From positions 196 through 54,029 of the forward strand of contig DGVV01000110.1 of assembly GCA_002395085.1 (NCBI GenBank): a stretch of 53,834 nucleotides of DNA, read 5' to 3'. The position numbers and the translations under genes were made by a program. This DNA is from Ruminococcus sp. UBA4275 (lineage in GTDB: Bacteria; Bacillota; Clostridia; Oscillospirales; Ruminococcaceae). The notes beneath the pieces were generated by a model, which worked only from the letters and a program-made list of their open reading frames with translations, made no database searches and was not told where the DNA came from. Positions within the stretch are counted from its first letter, which is position 1. The number at the start of each line of letters is the position of its first letter. Of the stretch, positions 24,344 through 32,832 are shown in pieces.

Positions 24344-25813
24344 ATGAACAGAAAACAGCGCGCAGCCGCACTGACTGCATTGTTTCTGACCTGCTCACTC
24401 TTTGCCGCCTGCGGCAAGGACAGCGGCTCTGCCGCCCCTGCGGAATCCACCGGTAAGGCAGAATCCTCAGAGGCTGACAGCGAAAGCACCGAGGCAGCCG
24501 ACGAACGCACGGACGATTCGTCCAAAGCAGCATCCGATTCCAAAACGGACAGCAAAAGCAGCTCCGGAAAAAAATCGGATTCGTCCTCGAAATCAGATTC
24601 CAAAACAGACAGCAAATCCGGCAGCAAAACAGACAGCAGCACCGCGTCTGCCGATATTCCCGCAGGCAATGATACCGCCCCGGACAACGGCAGCAGCTCC
24701 GGAGACAATGCCGCTTCCGACGGCGGCAGCTCCTCCGGCGGAAACAGCGGTTCATCCGGCGGAAATACGCAGTCGGGCGAGAACACACAGTCCGGCAGCG
24801 AAACTTCCGCTCCCGCAGCAGAGGATGACGAAGATGCCGCAAAGCCGACCAAGTTCATCCAGCTCAACGGCTCTTCCGCCAAGTATTCCGGCGACGGCAT
24901 CTACGTGGACGGCGGTAATATCACCATTACAAAAGGCGGCACGTATGAGATTTCCGGCACGCTTTCCAACGGTCAGATCTATGTCATGACCGACAAGAAG
25001 AAGGTCAAGCTGCATCTCAATAACGCTTCCATTACCAATCACGCCGGCTCGGCAATCAACTGCCAGAACGCCAAAAAGCTCACCATTACATCGCTTGCAG
25101 GCACGGTCAATTATCTCGAAGACGGCGGCACACATGACGCCGACAAGGGTACGGTCTTCTCGGAAGATACCGTCGTGCTGAACGGCGAGGGCGAACTGAA
25201 TATCAAGGCAAATTACGCGCACGGCGTGCAGAGTGACGACGACATCGTTGTGAACGGCGGCACGGTCAATATCGCATCCGCCAAATCCTGCCTCCACTCC
25301 AATGACGGCATCGAAATCAACGGCGGTTCGCTGTTCTGCGACGGCGGCACAAACGGCATCAAGACTGACGGCTACGTCACGATTACCGGCGGTTCGTCCA
25401 TTTTCCTCGGCGGCTCCCGTGAGGAGAAGGGCGCAATCTACTGCGACGGTTCGCTGACCGTCACCGGCGGCAATTTCTGGGCAATCGGCAATACCTGCAC
25501 CACGCCGGATGCTGCATCCACCACCGCAAACGTCATCGGCATGATGTTCAAGCAGGCACAGGCAGCCGATACGGTTGTCCGCGTGACCAGCGGCGCAAAC
25601 GAGATCTTCACGATGACTTCGCCGCGCAATTTCAAATATGTCGTGTACGCAGGCCCGAATCTGCTGACAAATGCGGAGTATAACGTAAGCTACGGCGGCA
25701 CACCCGATGTCGCATCCGAGAACTACGTCTACTACAACGCCAATTACACCGGCGGCACAGACGGCGGATCGTTTACGGCGGGCAATACCGTCACCTTCTA
25801 CACCGTCCCCTGA
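24344..25813 (+). CDS. Secreted beta-helix carbohydrate-binding lipoprotein (Cthe_2159-like, DUF4353)
   Basis: A 489-residue lipoprotein: signal peptide ending in FAACGK (lipobox), then about 140 residues of disordered Ser/Asp/Lys/Gly repeat (KSSSGKKSDSSSKSDSK type), then a parallel beta-helix with repeated coils of VNGGTVNI, INGGSLFCDGG and ITGGSSIFLGG type. This matches the family of Clostridium thermocellum Cthe_2159, reported to bind cellulose and pectic polysaccharide. The C-terminus ends in GGSFTAGNTVTFYTVP. It sits behind VTC and DUF4956, a recurrent pairing, with a terminator-like hairpin between. It could hold plant polysaccharide or host glycan at the surface; enzyme activity is uncertain. 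Confidence 0.85.
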   Translation: MNRKQRAAALTALFLTCSLFAACGKDSGSAAPAESTGKAESSEADSESTEAADERTDDSSKAASDSKTDSKSSSGKKSDSSSKSDSKTDSKSGSKTDSSTASADIPAGNDTAPDNGSSSGDNAASDGGSSSGGNSGSSGGNTQSGENTQSGSETSAPAAEDDEDAAKPTKFIQLNGSSAKYSGDGIYVDGGNITITKGGTYEISGTLSNGQIYVMTDKKKVKLHLNNASITNHAGSAINCQNAKKLTITSLAGTVNYLEDGGTHDADKGTVFSEDTVVLNGEGELNIKANYAHGVQSDDDIVVNGGTVNIASAKSCLHSNDGIEINGGSLFCDGGTNGIKTDGYVTITGGSSIFLGGSREEKGAIYCDGSLTVTGGNFWAIGNTCTTPDAASTTANVIGMMFKQAQAADTVVRVTSGANEIFTMTSPRNFKYVVYAGPNLLTNAEYNVSYGGTPDVASENYVYYNANYTGGTDGGSFTAGNTVTFYTVP

Positions 25814-25824
25814 CCGTAACAAAC

Positions 25825-25862
25825 AAGCCCCGAAGCGGTTATGTGATCGCTCCGGGGCTTTT
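25825..25862. terminator. Bidirectional rho-independent terminator
   Basis: AAGCCCCGAAGCG pairs with CGCTCCGGGGCTT (one mismatch) around a 10-nt loop, with T-rich ends in the plus direction. Confidence 0.9.
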
Positions 25863-25883
25863 GTATATCGCTGCATAAACGAA

Positions 25884-25911
25884 CAGGACGGCGCCGCGAA
25901 GCACCGTCCTG
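25884..25911 (-). terminator. Probable terminator of the GH5 gene
   Basis: On the minus strand CAGGACGG and CCGTCCTG form the stem, followed by TTCGTTT. It lies 13 nt past the GH5 stop and just before the terminator of the convergent gene. Confidence 0.7.
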
Positions 25912-25924
25912 CTGTATTTGGGGA

Positions 25925-27724
25925 TCAGCCGCGATTCTTGGTCGCCTCGACCATTGCCTGCATCAGCGAAGGATACTGCACAGACAGCGTGCCGCGGTTA
26001 ATAAGACCGAAGTTCTCGCCTGAACCGTCGAACGCATTGTTGTCCCACCAGACACACGGAATGCCGAAGCTGTCCGCAGTCTCCAGATAGAACTTCGCCC
26101 ACTCAGCGCGCTCCGCCTCGTTGTTGCGGTTCATAGCGCCGAACTCGTCGATGATGACCGGAATGCCGTTGTTCAGGAACTTGCCCTTCAGCGCATTCAT
26201 GAAGGAAACGACCTCGCCGCCGTCCTTGGCCGCATCGAACGTATCGACCTGCGTGCCGTCATTTGCAAGTGCAAATGCGTAAGGTCTGTAAGCGTGAATC
26301 TCAGCGATCAGGTGATCGTCTGCCGGCATGGACATACCGTTGAGGTTTGCGGTGTCAGGGGATGCTGCGTAGGTCGGCATCATGACAAAGCGCTTTGCGT
26401 TGTTGCCGCCGGTCTCGCGGATCGACTTCAGTGCAGCTGCATTGAGCTTGTTGACACAGTCCATTGCATCGACGCAGTCCGGATTGCTCGGATTGATCCA
26501 CCACTCGTTGGTGTGGCCGATCAGACGCGGCTCATTGAGCGTCTCGAAAATGAGGTGGTTGTCATAACCCTCGAAGCGCTCAGCAACCTGCGACCAGACT
26601 GCCTTCACGAACTTCTCAGACTGCTCATAGTGTGCAGAATCCGGATAGAAGTACGGGAAGGAGGTCGGTACGTGGGTCTTTTCGTCTTCCTTGGAGTTAT
26701 CGTGGTGGATGTTGAGGATGCAGTACATATCGTTGTCAATCGCGTAGTTGACGATCTCCTGCACACGGTTCATCCAGTCGTCATTGATCTTGTAGGTGTC
26801 ATTGTTCATCTTCGCGCCCCAGGAAACCGGAACACGAACCAGATTGAAGCCTGCTGCCTTGACGGCGTCGATCATTGCCTTGGAGGTGACGGGGTTGCCC
26901 CACGAAGTCTCCGCCTCAGTCGGCACGGTCTTTGCCCAGCCCGGGCTCTGCGCGTCGAGCGTATTGCCGAGGTTCCAGCCAAGCTTGATGTGCTTGACGA
27001 ACTCCATCGCGGTCTCATCGGTGGACTGCTTGTTGAAGTCACCGTTAAGGATGCCCTGCTTGAGGAGCGTCAGGTCGATTGCATTGAGACGGTTGTTGCC
27101 GTCGAGGTCGCCGTTTGCGGGATTTGCCAGCGTATCGCTCTCACAGGTGAGATACTTTGCGAGTGCAACGGCATCCGCGACATTGACTTCCTTGCTGTCA
27201 TCGACATCGCCCTTGCGGGTTGCCATACCGATGTCATCAAGCTCGCCGGTGACCAGACCGACAGTCTTGACCGTCAGTGTGTCAAGCGTCTTTTCCTCCT
27301 CACCCCAGAGCTGAAGCGAGAACTTTGCCGGAATCGGATAATCCGGATCCACTGCGAACGTGACCGTGAAGGACGACGTCGGATTGTCCATCCAGTTGCC
27401 GTCGGAGTACCAGTCGTACTCATTGAGACCCGGTGCAGTGTAGCCGAACGCAGGCATGGTGGGCTTGCCGGACGAGACATCCGCCTCGTACTCGACCCAG
27501 ACCTCCTTGACGACATCCGTCACACCGGCACCGAATTGGCCGACGGTCAGCTCAATACCGTCGCCGCGGGTCAGTTCCTGGTTAAGCTCTGCGGTAAAAT
27601 TACACGCAGAGATCGGTTTGCTGGTGAGCGACGCTCCGTTTGCCGGCAGGGCAGACATCTGCGCTGCGAGCAGGAGAGCGGCAGTCACCGTGCCGCTGAT
27701 GCGGCAGAGTGCTTTGCTGTTCAT
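25925..27724 (-). CDS. GH5 endoglucanase with internal dockerin
   Basis: A 599-residue secreted cellulase. There is a signal peptide to about residue 31 (LPANGAS). Residues about 40-160 form a beta-rich module that may bind carbohydrate. A type I dockerin occupies 171-229, with Ca loops at D173-D184 and D206-D217. The GH5 barrel runs from about 233 to the end. Catalytic residues are E398 (acid/base, FETLNEPR) and E527 (nucleophile, VIIDEFGA), with WNLGNTLDA and RVPVSW as other GH5 landmarks. The dockerin in the middle rather than at the end is typical of some ruminococcal enzymes. It would hydrolyse cellulose or beta-glucan while docked to a cohesin scaffold. A palindromic operator candidate lies at its transcription start. 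Confidence 0.95.
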   Translation of the reverse strand: MNSKALCRISGTVTAALLLAAQMSALPANGASLTSKPISACNFTAELNQELTRGDGIELTVGQFGAGVTDVVKEVWVEYEADVSSGKPTMPAFGYTAPGLNEYDWYSDGNWMDNPTSSFTVTFAVDPDYPIPAKFSLQLWGEEEKTLDTLTVKTVGLVTGELDDIGMATRKGDVDDSKEVNVADAVALAKYLTCESDTLANPANGDLDGNNRLNAIDLTLLKQGILNGDFNKQSTDETAMEFVKHIKLGWNLGNTLDAQSPGWAKTVPTEAETSWGNPVTSKAMIDAVKAAGFNLVRVPVSWGAKMNNDTYKINDDWMNRVQEIVNYAIDNDMYCILNIHHDNSKEDEKTHVPTSFPYFYPDSAHYEQSEKFVKAVWSQVAERFEGYDNHLIFETLNEPRLIGHTNEWWINPSNPDCVDAMDCVNKLNAAALKSIRETGGNNAKRFVMMPTYAASPDTANLNGMSMPADDHLIAEIHAYRPYAFALANDGTQVDTFDAAKDGGEVVSFMNALKGKFLNNGIPVIIDEFGAMNRNNEAERAEWAKFYLETADSFGIPCVWWDNNAFDGSGENFGLINRGTLSVQYPSLMQAMVEATKNRG

Positions 27725-27782
27725 TGTAAAGATTCCCCCTCGTTGAAATATGGATGAAAATGAATAAAAAAATTCCCGTGAA

Positions 27783-27799
27783 GTGTAAAGAACTTACAC
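27783..27799. promoter_or_regulatory. Candidate operator at the GH5 promoter
   Basis: The 17-bp inverted repeat GTGTAA-N5-TTACAC lies just downstream of the -10 box (from about the +3 position), well placed for a repressor to block the GH5 promoter. Confidence 0.5.
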
Positions 27800-27807
27800 C
27801 CTTTTAT

Positions 27808-27836
27808 ATTATACCAGAAATCCGGAGAAAAGTAAA
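27808..27836 (-). promoter_or_regulatory. Sigma-A promoter of the GH5 gene
   Basis: On the minus strand TTTACT (27836-27831), a 17-nt spacer and TATAAT (27813-27808). Confidence 0.85.
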
Positions 27837-27983
27837 GCATTTTGCACACGTTTTTTGTGAACATTTTGCCCCAGTTATTTACAGATTGTTCATATTTTGT
27901 TTACGGATTGTGCAGGAAAGCGGTTTGGGCGTCTGTTATACTTAAAGAATAAAGTCAAACAACTGCAAGAAGGAGGTCTGCGT

Positions 27984-29090
27984 ATGCAGGCGCATCATAT
28001 TGATGTTGTTGCTGATTTCACATATAATTCACATAATTCAAATTATAACCGTGATTATAAAAGCTGGCGCAGTACAAATAAACTGCCGTGTATGTACCGT
28101 TTTTCCGGCGATCCCCGTGCGGCGGTTTATGTGACCGGCGATGCCGTCAGCCGCCCGACTGCGAAAAATACCGAGCGGCTTGCCCTGATGAAATGCAGCG
28201 AGAAAATCGGCATCGCACTGCTGATTGTGCTGCTGACAGAACTTATCGGAGGCAGCGTTGCCATCTGGATTCTGCGCCGGATGCATCTTGATATTCAGCT
28301 TGATCCGATCAGCCTGACAATGGTTGGCAGCCCGTGGCTTCTGACGGCTGTGCGCTGTCTGCTGCTGCTGCTGAAATACGGCATTCCCGCCCTGCTGCTG
28401 GTTCAGATTTGCAGGATCCCGCGGAAAGTTGCCCTCCCGATCATGCGCGGCGGTCTGCGGGAAGAGGTCGCGGCAGTTGGCTTTGCCATGACAGCAGCCG
28501 CAGTGTACAGCATTTTCGGGGCATCTGCCGGTGTGCAGGCGGCACAGGAGATCTTTACGCACAAGGATTTCAGTGCGATTACCGCCGCCGGTCTGTTTGA
28601 TGCCGTCATCGGCTCTTTCCTCGCGGAATTGCTGATGCGCGGAGCGATTTTACAGCTCCTGCGTCAGTTTGGTGACCATTTTGCCGTCAGCACAACGGCG
28701 GTTCTTGCCTTCCTGCTGCCGAACGCTCTGCCTGACCGCATCGGGGAATTACTCATCGGGCTGATGGCAGGCTACCTGATGCTCAAGGGCGGTTCTATCA
28801 TGAAATGTGTGCATCTGCGCGTGGTTTACGTCTCACTTTGCTATGCCCGCCTGATGCTGATTTACACCGAACAGGTCATGCCGCTGTGGCAGTATGCGCT
28901 CCTGCTGAGTTCCTTCGGCACGCTGCTGCTTGCATATTATGCAGTCGTGCAGGAAAACCCATTCCGGCTGGATAACCGCAAAACCCAGCTTGCCGCCGGT
29001 GAAAAGCTGTTCGCAATGACCCAGACCGTGACGACTCTGCCGTGGCTGGCTGCGGCTGCACTTGTCACGCTGTTCCAGATCTTTTACTGA
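27984..29090 (+). CDS. CPBP-like (CAAX protease family) membrane protein, degenerate
   Basis: A 368-residue protein. The first 30 or so residues are Asn/Tyr-rich (NSHNSNYNRDYK) and polar, followed by about eight membrane segments. The stretch LAELLMRGAILQLLRQFG resembles the EExxxR motif of CPBP/CAAX proteases, but it reads A-E-L-L-M-R, and the later His position has Asn (LLPNALPD). The enzyme may therefore be inactive or of a different type. The start ATG 27984 has AAGGAGG eight bases upstream. It is followed by tadA with an 11-nt gap, so they are likely co-transcribed. No bacteriocin genes are nearby. Confidence 0.7.
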   Translation: MQAHHIDVVADFTYNSHNSNYNRDYKSWRSTNKLPCMYRFSGDPRAAVYVTGDAVSRPTAKNTERLALMKCSEKIGIALLIVLLTELIGGSVAIWILRRMHLDIQLDPISLTMVGSPWLLTAVRCLLLLLKYGIPALLLVQICRIPRKVALPIMRGGLREEVAAVGFAMTAAAVYSIFGASAGVQAAQEIFTHKDFSAITAAGLFDAVIGSFLAELLMRGAILQLLRQFGDHFAVSTTAVLAFLLPNALPDRIGELLIGLMAGYLMLKGGSIMKCVHLRVVYVSLCYARLMLIYTEQVMPLWQYALLLSSFGTLLLAYYAVVQENPFRLDNRKTQLAAGEKLFAMTQTVTTLPWLAAAALVTLFQIFY

Positions 29091-29101
29091 CGGAGGCCGG
29101 C

Positions 29102-29560
29102 ATGGACGATTTCGATTATATGCGCATTGCGCTTGCACTTGCGGAGGAGGCGGCTGCCGACGGGGAAATTCCGGTCGGCGCCGTCGTGACAGACCGCGAA
29201 ACCGGTGCAATCCTGGGCACGGGCAGAAACAGGCGGGAACGCGATCATTCCCCGACAGCCCATGCCGAGATCCTCGCAATCGAGGAAGCCGCGAAAAAGC
29301 GCGGATCATGGCGGCTTTCGGGCTGCAATCTCTATGTGACACTTGAACCCTGTCCCATGTGCAGCGGCGCAATCATCAATGCGCGGATCGACCGCGTCAT
29401 CTTCGGGGCATACGATGAAAAAGCAGGCGCGGTCTGGTCTGTGCAGCGAATGTTTGATCTGCCGTATAACCATAAACCGCGCGTCACAAGAGGACTGCTT
29501 GAAGAGCCCTGCGCGGCACTTCTGAGCAGTTTTTTTGCGGATTTAAGGGGCAAAACATAG
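29102..29560 (+). CDS. tadA: tRNA-specific adenosine deaminase
   Basis: Deaminates the wobble adenosine-34 of tRNA-Arg to inosine. The 152-residue protein has the zinc/catalytic motifs HAEILAIEEA (HAE) and LEPCPMCSGAI (PCxxC), with GEIPVGAVV upstream, all standard for TadA. The start was set at ATG 29102, which has CGGAGG five bases upstream; the open frame extends 20 codons earlier into the previous gene. It is transcribed behind the CPBP-like gene. Confidence 0.95.
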   Translation: MDDFDYMRIALALAEEAAADGEIPVGAVVTDRETGAILGTGRNRRERDHSPTAHAEILAIEEAAKKRGSWRLSGCNLYVTLEPCPMCSGAIINARIDRVIFGAYDEKAGAVWSVQRMFDLPYNHKPRVTRGLLEEPCAALLSSFFADLRGKT

Positions 29561-29661
29561 GAAACGCAAACTGTTTTCAAGTTCGTTTTGTGCAACCTAT
29601 CCATGCAAGTTGTCTGCTTTTTGGAGGGAGTGTGGAATTCTGTAAAAAATCGTTTCGGCGC

Positions 29662-29690
29662 TTGCAATTCTTTCGAGACTGTGCTATAAT
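29662..29690 (+). promoter_or_regulatory. Sigma-A promoter of the amino-sugar operon
   Basis: TTGCAA (29662-29667), a 17-nt spacer and TATAAT (29685-29690), about 100 nt before the epimerase-like ATG; the leader in between has no obvious riboswitch. Confidence 0.85.
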
Positions 29691-29795
29691 ATAGATGTGT
29701 AAATGTACCGTTTAATTGAGAGGTGTTTTGGGGAGAATACGGTCTGTTCGCATAGCTCATCGCACATTCCACTTAGGAAAGGACTGTGAGACATT

Positions 29796-30743
29796 ATGGC
29801 AACAATCTTAGTGACCGGCGGCTGCGGCATGATCGGCGATCATGTCTGCTCCGGATTGCTCAAAAAAGGCAATACCGTTATCGCTGTCGATAAAAAAGAA
29901 AGTGACTACAATACTGGTAAAGACAACTTCTACTTCCGTCAGGCTGCACCCGCTGAACAAGGCAAATACGGCGAAATCTTCGATGAATTTGACCTCGATT
30001 ATGTCGTCCATCTTGCCTGCACAGTCGATAATGACTTCGGTTCAACTGTCGAAAAAGCACAGATCGAAGAAAGCGCCGCGATGGATAAATTCATCTATAA
30101 ATTTGCGATGCAGAAGGACATCAAAAAGTTTATCCTGATCAGTTCTACACAGGTCTATAAAACGCCTGAAAGCCGGGAACCCGTCCGGGAAGATGATCCC
30201 ATCAAGCCGGTCTCCAATTACGGCAAGCTCAAATTGGCTGCGGAAAACGCTTTTGCACAGGATGTCCGGGCAACCAAAACCATGATCTGCTGCGTTATGC
30301 GCGTGCCGATGGTCTATACACTGGATTTCACCCCGAACCTGATGTCCCGCATCACTGACCCGAAAGATAAATCGCTCTTTGTGTTCCGCACCGGCGAATA
30401 TGGCTTCCATATGTGCTGTGTCCACAATATTTCCGATTTTATCATCGGTTTTCTGCGGCAGGCGGAAGGTCTCAATTATACCGGCGTCTATAACGTCGCG
30501 GATTCCTCCCTCGTGATGGCATCCGAAATCGTAACATTTATGCGTGAACACCACCGTCTGGGTGCGGTGCTGCAAAAAAGCAGCCTGAGCAAATCGCTGA
30601 AAGATAAGCTCTTTGGCAGCAGTGATGAGAAAACCAATTACCGCTACCTTGATACCGAAACCATCGACAAGAATTTCATGTTTGATATTACCAAAGCGTC
30701 GCGGATCTGCCCGTTCCGCTGGAACATCAACAACACAAAGTGA
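29796..30743 (+). CDS. NAD-dependent epimerase/dehydratase (extended SDR)
   Basis: A 315-residue extended SDR. The Rossmann motif is TGGCGMIGDHV, with acidic AVDKKES ending strand 2 (NAD preference), HLACTVDN and ISSTQVYKTPES in the middle, and the active-site Y-x-x-x-K in SNYGKLKLAAEN. It is less GC-rich than its neighbours. It probably acts on a nucleotide-activated sugar, but is distinct from GalE at the left end. It heads an apparent operon with a ROK kinase and a NagA/kinase fusion, so an amino-sugar nucleotide is the likely substrate. The ATG 29796 follows AAAGGA by about twelve bases. Confidence 0.85.
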   Translation: MATILVTGGCGMIGDHVCSGLLKKGNTVIAVDKKESDYNTGKDNFYFRQAAPAEQGKYGEIFDEFDLDYVVHLACTVDNDFGSTVEKAQIEESAAMDKFIYKFAMQKDIKKFILISSTQVYKTPESREPVREDDPIKPVSNYGKLKLAAENAFAQDVRATKTMICCVMRVPMVYTLDFTPNLMSRITDPKDKSLFVFRTGEYGFHMCCVHNISDFIIGFLRQAEGLNYTGVYNVADSSLVMASEIVTFMREHHRLGAVLQKSSLSKSLKDKLFGSSDEKTNYRYLDTETIDKNFMFDITKASRICPFRWNINNTK

Positions 30744-30749
30744 ACATAC

Positions 30750-30790
30750 ACAAGCGACGGTTGCGCATTGTGATCGCCGCTTGTTGTTTT
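30750..30790 (+). terminator. Terminator-like hairpin between the epimerase and ROK genes
   Basis: ACAAGCG and CGCTTGT pair across a 21-nt loop, followed by TGTTTT. No promoter lies after it, so it may only partly stop transcription. Confidence 0.55.
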
Positions 30791-30832
30791 GCATATCAAA
30801 AATAAAACTTTTGACAGAAAGGAACCGAAACC

Positions 30833-32173
30833 ATGATCAAACCCATTCTCGACCATGATTTTGTGCCTGCGGTCTACTTTAACCGCGACTTCCTCGCGAA
30901 AGCGACCAGACCATTCTCCATCGCTGTGGAGCGCGAAGACGGACTGGTCTATCGCCGCGATACCAGACTCGGTGATGACTTCGCGGAAAACTGCCGCTAT
31001 GCAGAACGCCTCATCAAGACGATCCTCTGGTGCGCCGGCGGCTGGAAAGTCATGCTGGCAGGCGATCATGCGGTCTATGAATACATCCGCGACGCATATA
31101 CAAAAGACGGACTCCGCGCCTTCGATGTGGACTTCTGGAGTACGACTTACGAGCGTCCGTTCGAGGTGGAGGAGCGCTCCTTCGAGGCTCTTCCCGAAAG
31201 CAAGGTGCGTCCGCTGCCCATCGGCAGAAACCTGAACGGCTGCCGCGTCGGTTTCGATGCGGGCGGCTCGGATATGAAGGTTGCTGCTGTCGTCAACGGT
31301 GAAACTGTCTGGGCTGAGGAAATCGTCTGGCTGCCCAAACTCGCAGAGGATATTTCCTATCACCATGAACATATCAAGGCTGCCATCCTCAAGGCAGCAG
31401 AGCATATGCCTTCCTTTGATGCAGTCGGCGTCAGCACCGCAGGCGTGCTGGTCGCAAACCGCGCAATGGTCTCGCATCTGTTCCTGAAAGTTCCGAAGGA
31501 TACACAGGGCGAAGCCTGCAAGAATGTCTATGTCGATGTGCTGGATGAACTCGGTGTGCCCTATGCCGTTGCAAATGACGGCGACGTTGCCGCGCTTGCA
31601 GCTTCTATGGCTATGGATGTCAACGGCGTCCTCGGCATCGCAATGGGTACTTCGCAGGCGGGCGGCTATGTCGATGCAAACGGCAATGTCACCGGCTGGC
31701 ACAATGAACTCGCCTTCGTTCCGGTGGACTACAACCCCGATTCCCCTGTCGATGAGTGGTCGGGCGATTACGGCTGCGGCGTCAAGTATTTCTCGCAGGA
31801 TGCCGTCATCCGCCTTGCACCGAAAGCAGGCATCGAACTCGATGAGAACCTCACGCTTGCCGAAAAACTCAAGGCTGTCCAGAAAGTGCTGGAAGAAGGA
31901 CATGAGGGCGCAAAGGACATCTTCCGCACCATCGGTACTTACTTCGGCTACGCCATCGCAAACTACGCCGATTTCTACGACATTTCCTATCTCCAGATCT
32001 CCGGCAGAGTGACCTCCGGTCTCGGCGGTGACCTCATCATCGCCGGCGCAAAGGAAGTGCTGGCGGCGGAATTCCCGGAACTGGCCGCAAAAATCCAGTT
32101 CATTCTCCCCGATGAAATGGACAGACGTGTCGGGCAGGCAGTCGCAGCGGCATCGCTGCCGGCAACAAACTGA
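30833..32173 (+). CDS. ROK-family sugar kinase-like protein
   Basis: A 446-residue protein whose middle and C-terminal parts follow the ROK fold: phosphate-binding GFDAGGSDMKVAAV (residues about 140-153), the catalytic region AVANDGDVAALAAS with its Asp, and GIAMGTSQAGGYV. The usual ROK zinc motif (CxCGxxGCxE) is absent, and there is an N-terminal extension of about 135 residues not seen in typical glucokinases. A hexosamine kinase role fits the operon, which also encodes a GlcNAc-6-P deacetylase module. AAAGGAACC precedes the ATG. Confidence 0.82.
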   Translation: MIKPILDHDFVPAVYFNRDFLAKATRPFSIAVEREDGLVYRRDTRLGDDFAENCRYAERLIKTILWCAGGWKVMLAGDHAVYEYIRDAYTKDGLRAFDVDFWSTTYERPFEVEERSFEALPESKVRPLPIGRNLNGCRVGFDAGGSDMKVAAVVNGETVWAEEIVWLPKLAEDISYHHEHIKAAILKAAEHMPSFDAVGVSTAGVLVANRAMVSHLFLKVPKDTQGEACKNVYVDVLDELGVPYAVANDGDVAALAASMAMDVNGVLGIAMGTSQAGGYVDANGNVTGWHNELAFVPVDYNPDSPVDEWSGDYGCGVKYFSQDAVIRLAPKAGIELDENLTLAEKLKAVQKVLEEGHEGAKDIFRTIGTYFGYAIANYADFYDISYLQISGRVTSGLGGDLIIAGAKEVLAAEFPELAAKIQFILPDEMDRRVGQAVAAASLPATN

Positions 32174-32221
32174 TCGCTGCCGCCCGCAAAAATCAAATCG
32201 TGCAAAAAGGAGGGGCGATTC

Positions 32222-32800
32222 ATGAACTTTTCTGAGGAAATGAAAATGAGACTGCAAATTCAGCAAATTGCAGTTCAGAATCAGAAAAAGGCAAATCTTG
32301 CTGCGGTTCAGGAAGATTACAGCAGCCTGCTGCAAAAGCTCCTCTCCGATCTGAAAGAACAGATTCGCTGCGATGTGGAAGCAGGCAGATTCACGCTTTC
32401 CATTGAGGGAGACTATGCACTCCCCATCGCACCGAATGTGCCGTGTGATGCCATCCCATCCCTTGATGAACCTTCGGAGATGTTTTCCTATCAGACCGTC
32501 GGCAGCACCCATTTCTTCTGCTGGTCTGACATCTGCCTCGCCATCAAGGACGGCAAACGGCTTGCCAGCAAGAACATCAGCATGGAACTGACAGAAGCCG
32601 GAAAACGTCTGCTGGATGATCTGGCAGAACGCGCTCTGGCAGAAGGAATACAGCTTGTATTCCAGCCTGCTGTAGATACAAAGCACGGAACATTCATCCT
32701 GCCCAAATTCGGACAGTATGAGAATGTTCCGAAGCTGAAACGCGGCAAAATCGGTAACCTCAACGGCTATTTTGTTAATGTGCATTACAAGATCCTGTAA
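32222..32800 (+). CDS. Conserved-looking hypothetical protein
   Basis: A 192-residue soluble protein I cannot assign to a family. It has a helical N-terminus (MNFSEEMKMRLQIQQIAVQNQKK), a central part with an aromatic-rich turn (QTVGSTHFFCWSDICLAIKDGK), and ends GYFVNVHYKIL. No signal peptide, membrane segment or recognisable catalytic motif is visible. AAAGGAGG precedes ATG 32222. It sits 48 nt after the ROK gene and 32 nt before the NagA-kinase fusion, so it is likely part of the same hexosamine operon. Confidence 0.7.
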   Translation: MNFSEEMKMRLQIQQIAVQNQKKANLAAVQEDYSSLLQKLLSDLKEQIRCDVEAGRFTLSIEGDYALPIAPNVPCDAIPSLDEPSEMFSYQTVGSTHFFCWSDICLAIKDGKRLASKNISMELTEAGKRLLDDLAERALAEGIQLVFQPAVDTKHGTFILPKFGQYENVPKLKRGKIGNLNGYFVNVHYKIL

Positions 32801-32832
32801 TGCGGCGTATGTAAAGGAGAAGAGAACCTGAT

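Noticed and set aside
26294..27757. 487-codon plus-strand frame opposite the GH5 gene
   Set aside because: The GH5 protein on the minus strand has complete catalytic and dockerin motifs; this frame has no recognisable domain and no ribosome site.
29042..29101. N-terminal extension of tadA
   Set aside because: It would overlap the preceding gene, has no ribosome site, and the added residues do not fit TadA; ATG 29102 has a good site.
30812..30817. TTGACA just before the ROK gene
   Set aside because: It lies only 16 nt before the start codon, with no -10 box after it, so it cannot be that gene's promoter.
30644..32785. 713-codon minus-strand frame opposite the ROK kinase and hypothetical gene
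   Set aside because: No ribosome site or domain, and it spans two intergenic gaps of the plus-strand operon.
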